Shown here: one piece after another, positions 1 to 9,621 of the stretch
Layout: each line of letters starts with the position of its first letter
Position numbering within the stretch: the first letter of the stretch is position 1
Assembly (NCBI RefSeq): GCF_900115085.1
Contig: NZ_FOVF01000007.1
Span: 1 to 64,000 of the forward strand
Direction: 5' to 3'
Length of the DNA stretch: 64,000 nt
Source of the DNA: Dokdonella immobilis
GTDB taxonomy: Bacteria; Pseudomonadota; Gammaproteobacteria; Xanthomonadales; Rhodanobacteraceae
Made by a program: the position numbers and the translations under genes
The notes under the pieces: generated by a model
Databases searched by the model: none
Seen by the model: only the letters and a program-made list of their open reading frames with translations
Told to the model about the DNA's origin: nothing

Positions 1-1
1 G

Positions 2-97
<96 letters not shown>

Positions 98-106
98 TTT
101 GAACCC

Positions 107-186
107 GGGATTCGGGATTGGGGATTCGGGATTCGGAAAGGCGTAGAGGCGCTTCCACGAATCCCGACTATCGAATCTCGAATCCC
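107..186. repeat. GGGATTCGGGATT inverted-repeat hairpin, copy A
   Basis: Left arm 107-136 is built of GGGATTCGGGATT(G) units and the right arm 158-186 of CGAATCCC/CGAATCTCG units, so the RNA can fold into a long stem with a loop of about 20 nt. It separates tuf from rpsJ. Related elements occur at 6817, 8279, 13503 and 22076. No T-run follows, so it is not a simple terminator. Confidence 0.85.
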
Positions 187-249
187 AAGCGAATGAAATG
201 AGCGGTTAGGGGTGTGCGCGCCCCTTGCCCCAACCAGGAAAACACGGCA

Positions 250-561
250 ATGGCAGACCAGAAGATTCGTATCAGGCTCAAGGCTTTCGATCATCGCCTG
301 ATCGATCGTTCGGCGAGTGAAATCGTGGAAACGGCGAAGCGCACGGGTGCGCAGGTGCGTGGTCCGATCCCGCTGCCGACCAAGATCGAGCGCTACACCA
401 TCCTGGTGTCGCCTCATGCGGACAAGGATGCACGTGACCAGTACGAGACACGTATTCACAAGCGCGTGCTGGATATTGTTGACCCCAACGACAAGACCGT
501 GGATGCCCTGATGAAGCTTGACTTGGCGGCCGGTGTGGACGTTCAGATCAAGCTCTACTGA
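250..561 (+). CDS. rpsJ: 30S ribosomal protein S10
   Basis: 103 aa, full length for the family, beginning [19 protein letters not shown] and ending [10 protein letters not shown]10 is a small-subunit head protein and also the NusE partner of NusB in antitermination. The ATG at 250 is preferred over an upstream ATG at 214 because family members begin MADQKIR and AGGAAAA lies about 9 nt before it. First gene of the S10 operon; rplC follows after 22 nt. Confidence 0.98.
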   Translation: MADQKIRIRLKAFDHRLIDRSASEIVETAKRTGAQVRGPIPLPTKIERYTILVSPHADKDARDQYETRIHKRVLDIVDPNDKTVDALMKLDLAAGVDVQIKLY

Positions 562-583
562 TAGCGGCAGATAGGACACGACG

Positions 584-1225
584 ATGAGTATCGGATTGGT
601 AGGCCGCAAATGCGGCATGAGCCGGATCTTCACCGAAGACGGACGCTCGATTCCGGTGACGCTGATTGAAGCGACACCGAATCGCGTAACCCAGGTGAAG
701 ACGACGGAAATCGATGGCTACAACGCCATCCAGGTGACTGCGGGCAGCAAGCGCGCGGCGCTGGTGAACAAACCGCTGGCCGGGCATTACGCCAAGGCCA
801 AGGTCGAAGCCGGACGCGGTCTCTGGGAATTCCGCCTCGAGGCGGACGAACTGGCCAAGTTCAGCGTCGGCGGCGAACTCAAGGCCGACGAGATCTTCAC
901 GGTCGGCCAGATCGTGGACGTTGCCGGCACCACCAAGGGCAAGGGCTTCCAGGGCACCATCAAGAAGCACAACTTCAAGATGGGCGACGCGACGCACGGC
1001 AACTCGTTGTCGCATCGTGCGCCGGGCTCTATCGGCCAGCGCCAGACGCCGGGACGCGTTTTCCCCGGCAAGAAGATGTCCGGCCACATGGGTGCCGTGC
1101 GCCGTTCGGCGATGAACCTCGAAGTCGTCAAGATCGACAGCGAGCGTCATTTGATCGCGATCAAGGGCTCGGTGCCGGGTGCGCAGGGCGGCAACCTGAT
1201 CATCCGTCCCGCGGTCAAGGCTTAA
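584..1225 (+). CDS. rplC: 50S ribosomal protein L3
   Basis: 213 aa, normal length. It starts [19 protein letters not shown] and has the L3 extension [20 protein letters not shown] whose tip reaches the peptidyl-transferase centre; the Gln in this loop is the residue methylated by PrmB in E. coli (family knowledge). L3 is an early 23S rRNA assembly protein. It lies between rpsJ and rplD in the S10 operon with 8 nt to rplD. Confidence 0.98.
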   Translation: MSIGLVGRKCGMSRIFTEDGRSIPVTLIEATPNRVTQVKTTEIDGYNAIQVTAGSKRAALVNKPLAGHYAKAKVEAGRGLWEFRLEADELAKFSVGGELKADEIFTVGQIVDVAGTTKGKGFQGTIKKHNFKMGDATHGNSLSHRAPGSIGQRQTPGRVFPGKKMSGHMGAVRRSAMNLEVVKIDSERHLIAIKGSVPGAQGGNLIIRPAVKA

Positions 1226-1233
1226 GGAGCACA

Positions 1234-1839
1234 GTGATGGAACTCAATGTCATAGGCTCCAAGCCGGTCCAGGTTTCCGACGCCGTGTTCGGCAAGGAAT
1301 TCCGCGAAGATCTGGTTCATCAGGTCGTCGTCGCGTACCGCAATGCGGGCCGCTCCGGCACCAAGGCCCAGTTGACCCGCTCCGAAGTGAACGGAACGAC
1401 CAAGAAGTCCAAGGCCCAGAAAGGTGGCGGCGCGCGTCATGGCGCCCTCAAGGCGCCGATCTTCATCGGTGGTGGCGTCACCTTCGCGGCGAAGCCGCGC
1501 AGCTTCGCCCAGAAGGTCAATCGCAAGATGTTCCGCGGCGCCATGGCTTCGATCCTGTCGGAGCTCAACCGCACGGGTCGTCTGCGCATCATCGAGTCGT
1601 TCGGCATCGACAAGCCGAAGACCCAGAGCCTGGTCAGCAAGCTGGCCGAGCTCGAAGCGTCGGGTCGTTGCGTGCTGGTCGCCGAGAATGCACCCGAGGC
1701 GCTGTACCTGGCCGCGCGCAACATCCCATACGTCCATGTGGTTGACGGTGCGGCGATCGACCCGGTCAGCCTCGTTGGCGCCGACCACGTGCTGATGACC
1801 GTCGATTCGCTCAAGAAGATCGAGGAGTGGCTGGCATGA
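1234..1839 (+). CDS. rplD: 50S ribosomal protein L4
   Basis: 201 aa. It contains the long arm around [20 protein letters not shown] that lines the peptide exit tunnel. In E. coli L4 represses its own S10 operon through the leader RNA; whether that holds here cannot be seen because the operon promoter is outside the window. Its stop overlaps the rplW start by 4 bp (ATGA at 1836), indicating translational coupling. Confidence 0.98.
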   Translation: MMELNVIGSKPVQVSDAVFGKEFREDLVHQVVVAYRNAGRSGTKAQLTRSEVNGTTKKSKAQKGGGARHGALKAPIFIGGGVTFAAKPRSFAQKVNRKMFRGAMASILSELNRTGRLRIIESFGIDKPKTQSLVSKLAELEASGRCVLVAENAPEALYLAARNIPYVHVVDGAAIDPVSLVGADHVLMTVDSLKKIEEWLA

Positions 1840-2126
1840 AAGAGTCTCTCTACAGCGTGCTGCGCGCTCCGTTGATCTCCGAGAAGACGGCGCGTCTGCA
1901 GGAAACAAACCAGTATGTTTTCGAGGTTGCGCAGGGCGCGACCAAGGCCGACGTCAAGGCGGCCGTCGAGCAGCTGTTCAACGTGCAGGTCGAAACGGTG
2001 AATGTGGTCAACCTCAAGGGCAAGACCAAGGCATTCCGCCAGAAGACCGGTACTCGCGGCAACAAGCGCAAGGCATATGTACGTCTTGGCGAAGGTCAAT
2101 CCATCGACGTGATGGCCAAGGCCTAA
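1836..2126 (+). CDS. rplW: 50S ribosomal protein L23
   Basis: 96 aa, beginning [21 protein letters not shown]23 sits at the exit of the peptide tunnel and docks trigger factor and SRP. The ATG at 1836 is chosen over 1827 because it forms the ATGA overlap with the rplD stop and matches the family N-terminus. Followed by rplB after 12 nt. Confidence 0.98.
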   Translation: MKESLYSVLRAPLISEKTARLQETNQYVFEVAQGATKADVKAAVEQLFNVQVETVNVVNLKGKTKAFRQKTGTRGNKRKAYVRLGEGQSIDVMAKA

Positions 2127-2138
2127 GGTGAATTATCC

Positions 2139-2966
2139 ATGGCACTGATCACACTCAAGCCCACATCCGCAGGACGTCGTTCGGCGGTTCGTGTTTCGAC
2201 CCCGGGCCTTCACAAGGGCGCGCCTTATGCGCCTTTGACGGAGTCGCAGAGCAAGACGGGCGGACGCAATCATTACGGACGCATCACCACCCGTCACAAG
2301 GGCGGTGGCTCCAAGCAGCACTACCGCATCATCGACTTCAAGCGCGACAAGGAAGGCATTGCCTGCCGCATCGAGCGCATGGAGTACGATCCGAACCGCA
2401 CGGCGCATATCGCGTTGCTGCTGTACGCCGACGGCGAGCGTCGCTACATCATCGCGCCGAAGGGTGCGAAGGTCGACGACCAGCTGATGGCCGGCCGCGA
2501 GGCGCCGATCAAGATCGGCAATTCGCTGCCGCTGCGCAACATCCCGATCGGTTCGACCGTGCATTGCATCGAGTTGAAGCCGGGCAAGGGAGCGCAGCTG
2601 GCTCGTGCAGCCGGTGCTTCGGCCCAGCTCGTCGCCCGTGAACAGGGCCATGCCACGCTGCGTCTTCGCTCCGGCGAAATGCGCAAGGTGCCGGCCGAGT
2701 GCCGGGCGACCATCGGCGAAGTCGGCAACTCCGAGCACAGCCTGGAGAAGCTCGGCAAGGCTGGCGCCAGTCGCTGGCGCGGTGTTCGCCCGACCGTTCG
2801 TGGCGCAGCCATGAACCCGGTCGACCATCCGCATGGTGGTGGTGAGGCGAAGGCTGGCCAGGGCAACCCGCATCCGGTGTCCCCATGGGGCATGCCGACC
2901 AAGGGTTACAAGACGCGCAAGAACAAGCGCACCGACAAGTTCATCGTGCGCGATCGCAGAGGTTGA
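2139..2966 (+). CDS. rplB: 50S ribosomal protein L2
   Basis: 275 aa, full length. It carries the conserved [15 protein letters not shown] segment and the C-terminal [15 protein letters not shown] loop with the His near the peptidyl-transferase centre, and ends with a basic tail. L2 is needed for subunit association. ATG at 2139; rpsS follows after 8 nt. Confidence 0.98.
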   Translation: MALITLKPTSAGRRSAVRVSTPGLHKGAPYAPLTESQSKTGGRNHYGRITTRHKGGGSKQHYRIIDFKRDKEGIACRIERMEYDPNRTAHIALLLYADGERRYIIAPKGAKVDDQLMAGREAPIKIGNSLPLRNIPIGSTVHCIELKPGKGAQLARAAGASAQLVAREQGHATLRLRSGEMRKVPAECRATIGEVGNSEHSLEKLGKAGASRWRGVRPTVRGAAMNPVDHPHGGGEAKAGQGNPHPVSPWGMPTKGYKTRKNKRTDKFIVRDRRG

Positions 2967-2974
2967 GATAGATC

Positions 2975-3259
2975 ATGGCTCGTTCATTGAAGAAAGGCCC
3001 GTTCATCGACCACCACCTTCTGAAGAAGGTCGAGGCCGTTTCGACTGGCAGCAACAAGCGTCCGATCAAGACCTGGTCGCGCCGTTCCATGGTCTCGCCG
3101 GAGATGGTTGGGCTGACCCTGGCGATTCACAACGGGCGCCAGCACGTGCCGGTCCTCGTCAACGAGAACATGGTCGGCCACAAGCTCGGCGAATTCGCCG
3201 TGACCCGCACCTTCAAGGGTCACTCCGGCGACAAGAAATCCGCCGACAAGAAGAAATAA
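2975..3259 (+). CDS. rpsS: 30S ribosomal protein S19
   Basis: 94 aa, beginning [19 protein letters not shown] with the conserved [19 protein letters not shown] core and a Lys/Asp-rich end (KKSADKKK). S19 binds 16S rRNA in the head together with S13. Co-transcribed in the S10 operon; AAGGAGATAG follows its stop and serves as the ribosome-binding site of rplV. Confidence 0.98.
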   Translation: MARSLKKGPFIDHHLLKKVEAVSTGSNKRPIKTWSRRSMVSPEMVGLTLAIHNGRQHVPVLVNENMVGHKLGEFAVTRTFKGHSGDKKSADKKK

Positions 3260-3271
3260 GGAGATAGCATC

Positions 3272-3601
3272 GTGGAAGCCAAAGCGATATTGCGCAGCGC
3301 GCGCATCTCCGCCCAGAAGGTCCGCCTCGTCGCCGATCAGGTGCGTGGCATGCCGGTTGGGAGTGCGACAAACCTGCTCGCCTTCAGCAACAAGAAGGCC
3401 GCACATCTGGTCAAGAAGGTGCTGTTGTCGGCGGTCGCCAATGCCGAGAACAACCTCGGCGCCGATGTCGATGAGTTGCTGGTCTCGAAGATCTTTGTCG
3501 ACGAAGGCCCGTCTCTCAAGCGTATGCATGCACGTGCCAAGGGCCGTGGTAACCGTATTACCAAGCGCACCAGCCACATCACCGTGGTCGTGGGCGAGTA
3601 A
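3272..3601 (+). CDS. rplV: 50S ribosomal protein L22
   Basis: 109 aa, starting at GTG (3272) after AAGGAG. Protein begins [20 protein letters not shown] and contains the beta-hairpin [18 protein letters not shown] that reaches the exit tunnel, the site where macrolide-resistance changes occur in other bacteria. 12 nt separate it from rpsC. Confidence 0.98.
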   Translation: MEAKAILRSARISAQKVRLVADQVRGMPVGSATNLLAFSNKKAAHLVKKVLLSAVANAENNLGADVDELLVSKIFVDEGPSLKRMHARAKGRGNRITKRTSHITVVVGE

Positions 3602-3613
3602 AGGACGCTAACG

Positions 3614-4315
3614 ATGGGTCATAAAGTCAATCCGATTGGGTTCCGCCTTGGTGTCTCGAAGGACTGGAACTCCAAGTGGTTCGCCAACAAGCGCGATTTC
3701 GCCGGCTATCTGGCCGCCGATCTGAAGGTGCGCGAGTTGCTCAAGAAGAAGCTCGCCCAGGCGGGTATCTCGAAGATCACGATTGAGCGTCCGGCGAAGA
3801 CCGCGCGGGTGACGATCCACACGGCGCGTCCGGGTGTCGTTATCGGCAAGAAGGGCGAGGATATCGAGAAGCTGCGCAAGGAAGTCACCGCGGTCATGGG
3901 CGTACCCGCCCATATCAACGTGACCGAAGTCCGCAAGCCCGAGCTCGATGCCCAGCTCGTCGCCGAGTCGATCGCGCAGCAGCTCGAGCGCCGCATCATG
4001 TTCCGCCGGGCGATGAAGCGCTCGGTCCAGAACGCGATGCGCCTCGGCGCCCTCGGCATCAAGGTCAACGTAGGCGGACGTCTGAACGGCGCGGAAATCG
4101 CGCGTTCGGAGTGGGCCCGCGAAGGTCGGGTTCCGCTGCACACGCTGCGTGCGGACATCGACTACGGCCTGGCCGAGGCAAAGACGACCTACGGAATCAT
4201 TGGCGTCAAGGTCTGGATCTACAAAGGCGAGATTTTCGACCTTCATGCTGCCACGCAGGAAGCCAAGGCCGAGGCCAGCGAAGAACGCGCGCCTCGTCGG
4301 CCTTCGGCGAAGTAA
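3614..4315 (+). CDS. rpsC: 30S ribosomal protein S3
   Basis: 233 aa. The N-terminal half has a KH type II fold with the GxxG loop [10 protein letters not shown] near residue 78; the C-terminal half has the [20 protein letters not shown] signature. S3 forms part of the mRNA entry channel with S4 and S5. It ends in a charged Glu/Arg-rich tail of low complexity. rplP starts 11 nt downstream. Confidence 0.98.
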   Translation: MGHKVNPIGFRLGVSKDWNSKWFANKRDFAGYLAADLKVRELLKKKLAQAGISKITIERPAKTARVTIHTARPGVVIGKKGEDIEKLRKEVTAVMGVPAHINVTEVRKPELDAQLVAESIAQQLERRIMFRRAMKRSVQNAMRLGALGIKVNVGGRLNGAEIARSEWAREGRVPLHTLRADIDYGLAEAKTTYGIIGVKVWIYKGEIFDLHAATQEAKAEASEERAPRRPSAK

Positions 4316-4326
4316 GGAATTGAATC

Positions 4327-4740
4327 ATGTTGCAACCGAAGCGAACCAAGTACCGCAAGGTGCAAAAGGGCCGTAACCCGGGCCTGTCGTATGTCGCCAC
4401 CAAGGTGAGCTTCGGCTCATTTGGTCTGAAGGCGACCACGCACGGCCAATTGACGGCACGTCAGATCGAGGCCGCTCGCCGCTGCATCACGCGTTTCGTC
4501 AAGCGTGGCGGCAAGCTCTGGATCCGCGTGTTCCCGGACAAGCCGATCAGCAAGAAGCCGATCGAAGTGCGTATGGGCAACGGCAAGGGCAGCGTGGAAT
4601 TCTGGGTGGCTCCGATTCAGCCGGGCCGCATGCTTTATGAAATCGAGGGTGTTGACGAGACCACCGCACGCGAGGCGTTCCGCCTGGCCGCTGCCAAGCT
4701 CTCGGTCCAGACCCAGTTTGTAACTAGAACGGTGCTGTGA
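4327..4740 (+). CDS. rplP: 50S ribosomal protein L16
   Basis: 137 aa, beginning [17 protein letters not shown], with the family segment [20 protein letters not shown], including the Arg hydroxylated by YcfD-type oxygenases in other gammaproteobacteria. L16 organises the A site of the large subunit. The stop TGA shares one base with the rpmC ATG (TGATG at 4738-4742), so the two are probably translationally coupled. Confidence 0.98.
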   Translation: MLQPKRTKYRKVQKGRNPGLSYVATKVSFGSFGLKATTHGQLTARQIEAARRCITRFVKRGGKLWIRVFPDKPISKKPIEVRMGNGKGSVEFWVAPIQPGRMLYEIEGVDETTAREAFRLAAAKLSVQTQFVTRTVL

Positions 4741-4925
4741 TGGAACTGAAAGAGCTTCGCCAAAAGTCGGAGAAGGAACTGAACGAGCATCTCGGCGAGC
4801 TTCGCCGCGAACAGTTCAACCTTCGCATGCAGAAGGGCTCCGGTCAGCTTACCCAGACCCACCAGTTCGGACGTGTCCGGCGCGAAATCGCGCAGGTCAA
4901 GACCGTCCTTGGCAGCAAGAAGTAA
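4740..4925 (+). CDS. rpmC: 50S ribosomal protein L29
   Basis: 61 aa two-helix protein, [19 protein letters not shown], located at the tunnel exit next to L23. A GTG 3 nt upstream at 4737 would add one residue; the ATG at 4740 is preferred because it overlaps the rplP stop as TGATG and matches family N-termini. rpsQ follows after 12 nt. Confidence 0.97.
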   Translation: MELKELRQKSEKELNEHLGELRREQFNLRMQKGSGQLTQTHQFGRVRREIAQVKTVLGSKK

Positions 4926-4937
4926 GGACGACCTGCG

Positions 4938-5201
4938 ATGAGCGAATCAGAAAAGAACGTGCGCACGCTCGAAGGGCGTGTCGTCAGCAACAAGATGCAG
5001 AAGACGGTCACCGTCCTGCTCGAGCGCCAGGTGCAGCATCCGCTGTACGGCAAGATCGTGCGTCGGTCGAGCAAGGTGCACGCGCACGACGCCGAAGGCA
5101 CATGCCAAGAGGGCGACGTGGTGCGTATTTCCGAGACGCGGCCGATGTCGAAGACGAAGAACTGGCGCGTGGTCGAAATCGTCACGCGGGCCACGCAGTA
5201 A
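4938..5201 (+). CDS. rpsQ: 30S ribosomal protein S17
   Basis: 87 aa OB-fold protein containing [19 protein letters not shown] and [11 protein letters not shown]. It binds helix 11 of 16S rRNA. It is the last gene of the S10 operon. The short gap to rplN (28 nt, with a ribosome-binding site TAAGGAG) has no terminator, so transcription probably continues into the spc operon. Confidence 0.98.
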   Translation: MSESEKNVRTLEGRVVSNKMQKTVTVLLERQVQHPLYGKIVRRSSKVHAHDAEGTCQEGDVVRISETRPMSKTKNWRVVEIVTRATQ

Positions 5202-5229
5202 CCGGCCCGGGACGTAAGGAGCTAGCAAC

Positions 5230-5598
5230 ATGATCCAGATGCAGACCACGCTTGCCGCAGCGGACAACAGCGGCGCACGCGAACTGATGTGCATCAAGGT
5301 GCTTGGTGGTTCGAAGCGCCGTTATGCCCAGATCGGCGACGTGATCAAGGTATCCGTGCGCGAAGCGATTCCGCGCGGCAAGGTAAAGAAGGGTGAGGTC
5401 TACGACGCCGTCGTCGTGCGTACCCGCAAGGGAGTCCGCCGCGCCGACGGTTCGCTGATCCGTTTCGACGGTAACGCGGCCGTGCTCCTCAACAACAAGC
5501 TCGAGCCAATCGGTACCCGCATCTTCGGGCCGGTCACGCGCGAGCTGCGCAGCGAGAAGTTCATGAAGATCGTCTCGCTCGCTCCAGAAGTGCTGTAA
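5230..5598 (+). CDS. rplN: 50S ribosomal protein L14
   Basis: 122 aa, beginning [21 protein letters not shown], the classic L14 start, and ending [15 protein letters not shown]14 contributes to intersubunit bridges and is the docking site for the silencing factor RsfS. TAAGGAG lies 11 nt before the ATG. First gene of the spc operon. Confidence 0.98.
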   Translation: MIQMQTTLAAADNSGARELMCIKVLGGSKRRYAQIGDVIKVSVREAIPRGKVKKGEVYDAVVVRTRKGVRRADGSLIRFDGNAAVLLNNKLEPIGTRIFGPVTRELRSEKFMKIVSLAPEVL

Positions 5599-5612
5599 AC
5601 GGGAAAGCCGAC

Positions 5613-5927
5613 ATGAACCGTATCCGCAAGGGCGACCAGGTCATCGTGATCGCCGGCAAAAACAAGGGCCAGAAAGGCGAAGTCTCGCGCGTGGTCGGTG
5701 ACCACGTGTTCGTGCAGAACGTCAACCTGGTCAAGCGTCACACGAAGCCGAATCCGCAGGCCAACCAGCCGGGTGGAATCATCGAGCGCGAGGCTTCGAT
5801 CGACATTTCTAACGTACAGTTGTTCAACTCCGCTACGGGCAAGGGCGCACGGGTCGGCTTCAAGACACTTGAAGACGGCCGCAAGGTTCGCGTTTTCCGT
5901 CCGTCCGGCGAAGTTGTCGACGCTTGA
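5613..5927 (+). CDS. rplX: 50S ribosomal protein L24
   Basis: 104 aa with an N-terminal KOW motif ([18 protein letters not shown]). L24 starts 50S assembly by binding the 5' end of 23S rRNA. It is followed by rplE after 10 nt. The C-terminal [14 protein letters not shown] matches the usual end of the family. Confidence 0.98.
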   Translation: MNRIRKGDQVIVIAGKNKGQKGEVSRVVGDHVFVQNVNLVKRHTKPNPQANQPGGIIEREASIDISNVQLFNSATGKGARVGFKTLEDGRKVRVFRPSGEVVDA

Positions 5928-5937
5928 GGCTGCCGCA

Positions 5938-6480
5938 ATGACAACGCGTCTTGAAACCATCTACAAAGAAACGATTGTTCCGAAGCTGATCGAGCGTTTC
6001 GGCTACAAGAATCCGATGCAGGTGCCACGGTTGACCAAGGTCACGCTGAACATGGGCGTGGGCGAGGCCGTCGGCAACAAGAAGATTCTCGAAAACGCGG
6101 TCGCCGACATGGCGAAGATCGGCGGACAGAAGCCGATCATCACTTTGTCGAAGAAGTCGATTGCGACGTTCAAGATCCGCGACAACTGGCCGATCGGCTG
6201 CAAGGTCACCTTGCGCCGCGCGCAGATGTTCGAATTCGTCGATCGCCTGGTCAACGTCTCGTTGCCGCGCGTTCGCGACTTCCGCGGCATCTCGGGTCGC
6301 TCGTTCGACGGCCGTGGCAACTACAACATGGGCGTCAAGGAACAGATCATCTTCCCGGAGATCGATTTCGACCAGGTCGATGCCATGCGCGGCATGGACA
6401 TTGCGGTGACCACCACTGCGCGCACCGACGACGAAGCCAAGGCATTGCTCGAAGCCTTCGGCTTTCCGTTCCGCAACTAA
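5938..6480 (+). CDS. rplE: 50S ribosomal protein L5
   Basis: 180 aa, starting [19 protein letters not shown] at the ATG at 5938. A longer reading frame opens upstream inside rplX but that part is rplX out of frame. It contains [20 protein letters not shown] and [19 protein letters not shown]5 carries 5S rRNA in the central protuberance. Confidence 0.98.
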   Translation: MTTRLETIYKETIVPKLIERFGYKNPMQVPRLTKVTLNMGVGEAVGNKKILENAVADMAKIGGQKPIITLSKKSIATFKIRDNWPIGCKVTLRRAQMFEFVDRLVNVSLPRVRDFRGISGRSFDGRGNYNMGVKEQIIFPEIDFDQVDAMRGMDIAVTTTARTDDEAKALLEAFGFPFRN

Positions 6481-6504
6481 TCAAGCGAAGCAGGAATACC
6501 GGCA

Positions 6505-6810
6505 ATGGCCAAGACTTCAATGATCATGCGCGAGCACAAGCGCACGAAGCTCGTCAAGAAATACGCCGCACGGCGCGATGAACTCAGGAAGATCGTCAGC
6601 AGCGTCAAGGCGACCTATGAGGAAAAGCTCGAGGCAGCCGAGAAGCTGCAGAAGCTTCCGCGCGATTCGAGCCCGGTTCGCCAGCAGAGTCGCTGCGCGC
6701 TGACCGGACGCACGCGCAGCGTCTACAAGAAATTCGGCCTCGGCCGCATGAAACTCCGCGAAGCCACCATGCGCGGCGACGTGCCCGGCTTGCGTAAGGC
6801 CAGCTGGTAG
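6505..6810 (+). CDS. rpsN: 30S ribosomal protein S14
   Basis: 101 aa long form, ending [13 protein letters not shown]. It has a single Cys (in SRCALTGR) and no CxxC pairs, so it is the zinc-independent type. S14 binds the 16S head near S3 and S10. A 144-nt gap holding a GGGATTCGG hairpin separates it from rpsH, unusual for neighbours in the spc operon. Confidence 0.98.
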   Translation: MAKTSMIMREHKRTKLVKKYAARRDELRKIVSSVKATYEEKLEAAEKLQKLPRDSSPVRQQSRCALTGRTRSVYKKFGLGRMKLREATMRGDVPGLRKASW

Positions 6811-6816
6811 CTTGCC

Positions 6817-6910
6817 GGGATTCGAGATTCGGGATTCGGGATTGGTCAGAAGCAGCAGCTTCGCGCCCCCGGCTCATGCGAATCCCGAATCCCGAATCCC
6901 AAATCTCGGA
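6817..6910. repeat. GGGATTCGGGATT inverted-repeat hairpin, copy B
   Basis: Left arm 6817-6844 (GGGATTCGAGATTCGGGATTCGGGATTG type) and right arm 6879-6909 (GCGAATCCCGAATCCCGAATCCC type) enclose a 34-nt loop. It lies between rpsN and rpsH inside the spc operon and has no poly-T tail. Confidence 0.85.
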
Positions 6911-6954
6911 TCCTCACAGATTCGGATATCGATGCTTGAAAGGAAAACAGATTC

Positions 6955-7350
6955 ATGAGCATGACTGATCCCATCGCCGATATGTTCACGCGTATCCGCA
7001 ACGCCCAGGCTACCGGCAAGCGCGCGGTGCGCATGCCCTCGTCGCGCGTGAAACTCGCCATCGCGACCCTGCTCAAGGACGAAGGCTATGTTGCCGAATT
7101 CCAGGTGCAGGCGAAGGAAGGCAAGCCTGAACTCGAGATTGCCCTCAAGTACTACGAAGGCAAGCCCGTCATCGACCGTATCGAGCGCGTCAGCCGTTCC
7201 GGCCTGCGCGTCTATCGCGGCAAGAACGAGCTGCCGAAGGTGCTCAACGGGCTCGGAATTTCCATCGTCTCCACATCGTCCGGCATCATGACCGACGCGC
7301 AGGCCCGTACCCAGGGTCTTGGCGGCGAAGTCATCGGCATCGTGGCCTAA
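6955..7350 (+). CDS. rpsH: 30S ribosomal protein S8
   Basis: 131 aa, beginning [19 protein letters not shown] and ending [10 protein letters not shown]. In E. coli S8 is the translational repressor of the spc operon, binding mRNA near rplE; no equivalent structure was identified here by eye. GAAAGGAAAACAG precedes the ATG at 6955; a second in-frame ATG at 6961 would remove two residues. Confidence 0.97.
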   Translation: MSMTDPIADMFTRIRNAQATGKRAVRMPSSRVKLAIATLLKDEGYVAEFQVQAKEGKPELEIALKYYEGKPVIDRIERVSRSGLRVYRGKNELPKVLNGLGISIVSTSSGIMTDAQARTQGLGGEVIGIVA

Positions 7351-7362
7351 GGAGAGAGAATC

Positions 7363-7890
7363 ATGTCACGCGTTGCCAAGAAACCCGTAGTGCTGCCGAA
7401 GGGCGTCGACGTCCAGGTGGCTGCCGAAGCGATCACCGTGAAGGGTCCGAAGGGCACCCTCAAGCTGGATACGCCGCCAGGCGTGCAGGCCAGCATCGAG
7501 AATGGCCAGGTATTGCTGAGCGGCAAGACCGACAACGACATCAAGATGGCGGGTACCGCCCGCGCCCTGATCAACAACATGGTGGTCGGCGTCAGTGAAG
7601 GCTACCAGCGCAAGCTGGAACTGGTAGGCGTCGGCTATCGTGCCGCGCTTGCCGGCAAGGACCTCAACCTGACTCTCGGCTTTTCGCATCCGGTGCTGTT
7701 CAAGGCGCCCGAAGGCGTCACGCTGGAGGTTCCGACCCAGACCGAGATCCTGATCAAGGGTACGGACAAGCAGGTCGTTGGCCAAGCCGCCGCGAAGATC
7801 CGTTCGTTCCGTCCGCCGGAGCCCTACAAGGGCAAGGGCGTCCGTTATGCCGGCGAGAAGATCACCTTGAAGGAAGCCAAGAAGGCCTAA
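7363..7890 (+). CDS. rplF: 50S ribosomal protein L6
   Basis: 175 aa with two repeated alpha/beta domains and the C-terminal signature [21 protein letters not shown]6 sits near the factor-binding site of the large subunit. AAGGAGAG precedes the ATG. It is followed by rplR after 30 nt. Confidence 0.98.
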   Translation: MSRVAKKPVVLPKGVDVQVAAEAITVKGPKGTLKLDTPPGVQASIENGQVLLSGKTDNDIKMAGTARALINNMVVGVSEGYQRKLELVGVGYRAALAGKDLNLTLGFSHPVLFKAPEGVTLEVPTQTEILIKGTDKQVVGQAAAKIRSFRPPEPYKGKGVRYAGEKITLKEAKKA

Positions 7891-7920
7891 TAGGGCGCTT
7901 CCGCTTCCCGGAGAAAGACA

Positions 7921-8274
7921 GTGGACAAGAACATCGCAAGACTCCGTCGCGCCAAATCGACGCGCATGCACATTCGCTCCCTTGGTGTTCCGCGCCTCAG
8001 CGTGCATCGCACGGGCCAGCATCTGTATGCGCAGGTTTTCAGCGCCTCGGGAGACAAGGTCATCGCATCGGCATCGACCGTGCAGAAGGCGGTTGCCGAG
8101 GGTCTCAAGAGCACCAAGAACAAGGACGCTGCCGCGGCCGTCGGCAAGGCCATCGCGGAGCGCGCGATCAAGGCCGGCATCGAGAATGTCGCCTTCGATC
8201 GCTCGGGCTTCCGTTACCACGGACGCATCCAGGTCCTGGCCGATGCGGCGCGTGAAGCGGGTTTGAAGTTTTAA
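7921..8274 (+). CDS. rplR: 50S ribosomal protein L18
   Basis: 117 aa, starting at GTG (7921), CCCGGAGAAAGACA just upstream. It contains [15 protein letters not shown] and ends [20 protein letters not shown]18 binds 5S rRNA with L5 and L25. A repeat hairpin of about 95 bp follows directly after the stop. Confidence 0.97.
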   Translation: MDKNIARLRRAKSTRMHIRSLGVPRLSVHRTGQHLYAQVFSASGDKVIASASTVQKAVAEGLKSTKNKDAAAAVGKAIAERAIKAGIENVAFDRSGFRYHGRIQVLADAAREAGLKF

Positions 8275-8278
8275 GTAT

Positions 8279-8374
8279 CCGGGATTCGGGATTTGGGATT
8301 CGAGATTCGACAGAGCGATGCAGTACACGCGCTTTTGCGAATCCCGAATCCCGAATCCCCAATCCCGAATCCCA
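8279..8374. repeat. GGGATTCGGGATT inverted-repeat hairpin, copy C
   Basis: Left arm 8279-8310 and right arm 8338-8373 consist of three to four GGGATTC units and their complements. It sits between rplR and rpsE, giving a 182-nt gap in the spc operon where most bacteria have only a few bases. No T-run. Confidence 0.85.
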
Positions 8375-8456
8375 ACCTAGAGAACCACCACAACTCCAAG
8401 CGGTACCAACCGCAAGCAGAAGTCCGGACCCTCGTTGGCCGGCACAAAGGTGAAAC

Positions 8457-8966
8457 ATGTCAAGCAATGATCGTGAGACCAGCGACGGCCTCCTCGAGAA
8501 GTTGATCGCGGTAAATCGTGTCGCCAAGACCGTCAAGGGCGGCCGCCAGATGAGCTTCACCGCGCTGACCGTGGTCGGCGATGGCGAAGGTCGTGTCGGC
8601 TTCGGTTACGGCAAGGCGCGTGAAGTGCCGATCGCCATCCAGAAAGCGATGGAGCGTGCGCGCAAGAACATGGTGCGGGTCGACCTCAAGGAAGGCACGC
8701 TCTGGCATGCCGTCAAGGCGAACCATGGCGCGGCACGCGTCTACATGCAGCCGGCCTCCGAAGGTACCGGCGTGATCGCGGGCGGCGCCATGCGCGCGGT
8801 CCTCGAAGTGGTCGGCGTGAAGAACGTCCTGGCCAAGGCCGTCGGTTCGCGCAATCCGATCAATCTGGTTCGCGCCACCATCAACGGGCTCCAGGCCATG
8901 GCAACGCCGCAGGGTATCGCGTCCAAGCGCGGCAAGACGATCGAAGAGGTATTGGGCAATGGCTAA
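8457..8966 (+). CDS. rpsE: 30S ribosomal protein S5
   Basis: 169 aa with the double-stranded RNA-binding-like N-terminal domain ([20 protein letters not shown]) and the GHMM-like C-terminal half ([19 protein letters not shown]). S5 shapes the decoding centre. Its last 8 bp overlap rpmD, whose ATG is at 8959. Confidence 0.98.
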   Translation: MSSNDRETSDGLLEKLIAVNRVAKTVKGGRQMSFTALTVVGDGEGRVGFGYGKAREVPIAIQKAMERARKNMVRVDLKEGTLWHAVKANHGAARVYMQPASEGTGVIAGGAMRAVLEVVGVKNVLAKAVGSRNPINLVRATINGLQAMATPQGIASKRGKTIEEVLGNG

Positions 8967-9156
8967 GGAAAAGAACCAGACCGTGCGCGTGCGCCTGGTC
9001 AAGAGTCCCAACAGTTGCCAGGGGCGCCATCGTCTCAGCGTCAAGGCCCTCGGCCTGCGCAAGCTCAACGATGTGCGCGAACTGAAAGATTCGCCGTCGG
9101 TCCGGGGTCTGATCAATCAGGTCAGCTACCTGGTCAACGTCGAAAGTGACGCGTAA
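8959..9156 (+). CDS. rpmD: 50S ribosomal protein L30
   Basis: 65 aa, [18 protein letters not shown], with the family block [20 protein letters not shown]. The ATG lies inside the end of rpsE (8-bp overlap), indicating coupled translation. rplO follows after 28 nt. Confidence 0.97.
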   Translation: MAKEKNQTVRVRLVKSPNSCQGRHRLSVKALGLRKLNDVRELKDSPSVRGLINQVSYLVNVESDA

Positions 9157-9184
9157 GCGTCCTGCAGAATCAGGAGTCGATTCC

Positions 9185-9619
9185 ATGCGTCTCAATACTC
9201 TCAAATCCGCGCCGGGTGCCCGCAAAGAAGGCGTGCGCGTCGGTCGCGGTATCGGATCCGGCCTCGGCAAGACTTGCGGTCGCGGCCACAAGGGCCAGTT
9301 CGCGCGTTCCGGCAAGGGCAAGGTCAAGGCCGGTTTCGAAGGCGGCCAGATGCCGCTGCAGCGCCGTTTGCCCAAGGTGGGCTTCCGTTCGAAGATGTCG
9401 ATGGACATCAGTGAAGTCCTGCTCTACCAGCTCGACAAGCTGAACCTCGACGTGGTCGATTTCGCCGCGCTGAAGGCCGCCGGCCTGATCGAAACGCGCG
9501 CCACCCGCGCCAAGATCGTCAAGAAGGGCGAAGTGACCCGAGCCATCAAGCTGAGCGGCGTTGCCGTGACGGCGGGCGCCCGTGCGGCCATCGAAGCGGC
9601 TGGCGGGAGCGTCGAATAA
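9185..9619 (+). CDS. rplO: 50S ribosomal protein L15
   Basis: 144 aa, beginning [20 protein letters not shown], with the Gly-rich [19 protein letters not shown] segment. The ATG at 9185 is preferred to 9146 because the upstream part overlaps the end of rpmD and lacks family similarity; TCAGGAGT lies about 9 nt before it. L15 is a late assembly protein. Confidence 0.97.
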   Translation: MRLNTLKSAPGARKEGVRVGRGIGSGLGKTCGRGHKGQFARSGKGKVKAGFEGGQMPLQRRLPKVGFRSKMSMDISEVLLYQLDKLNLDVVDFAALKAAGLIETRATRAKIVKKGEVTRAIKLSGVAVTAGARAAIEAAGGSVE

Positions 9620-9621
9620 CC

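Noticed and set aside
107-186. Hairpin copy A as a rho-independent terminator of tuf
   Set aside because: Stem is AT/GC mixed and long but is not followed by a T-run; the same element occurs within operons that must be read through.
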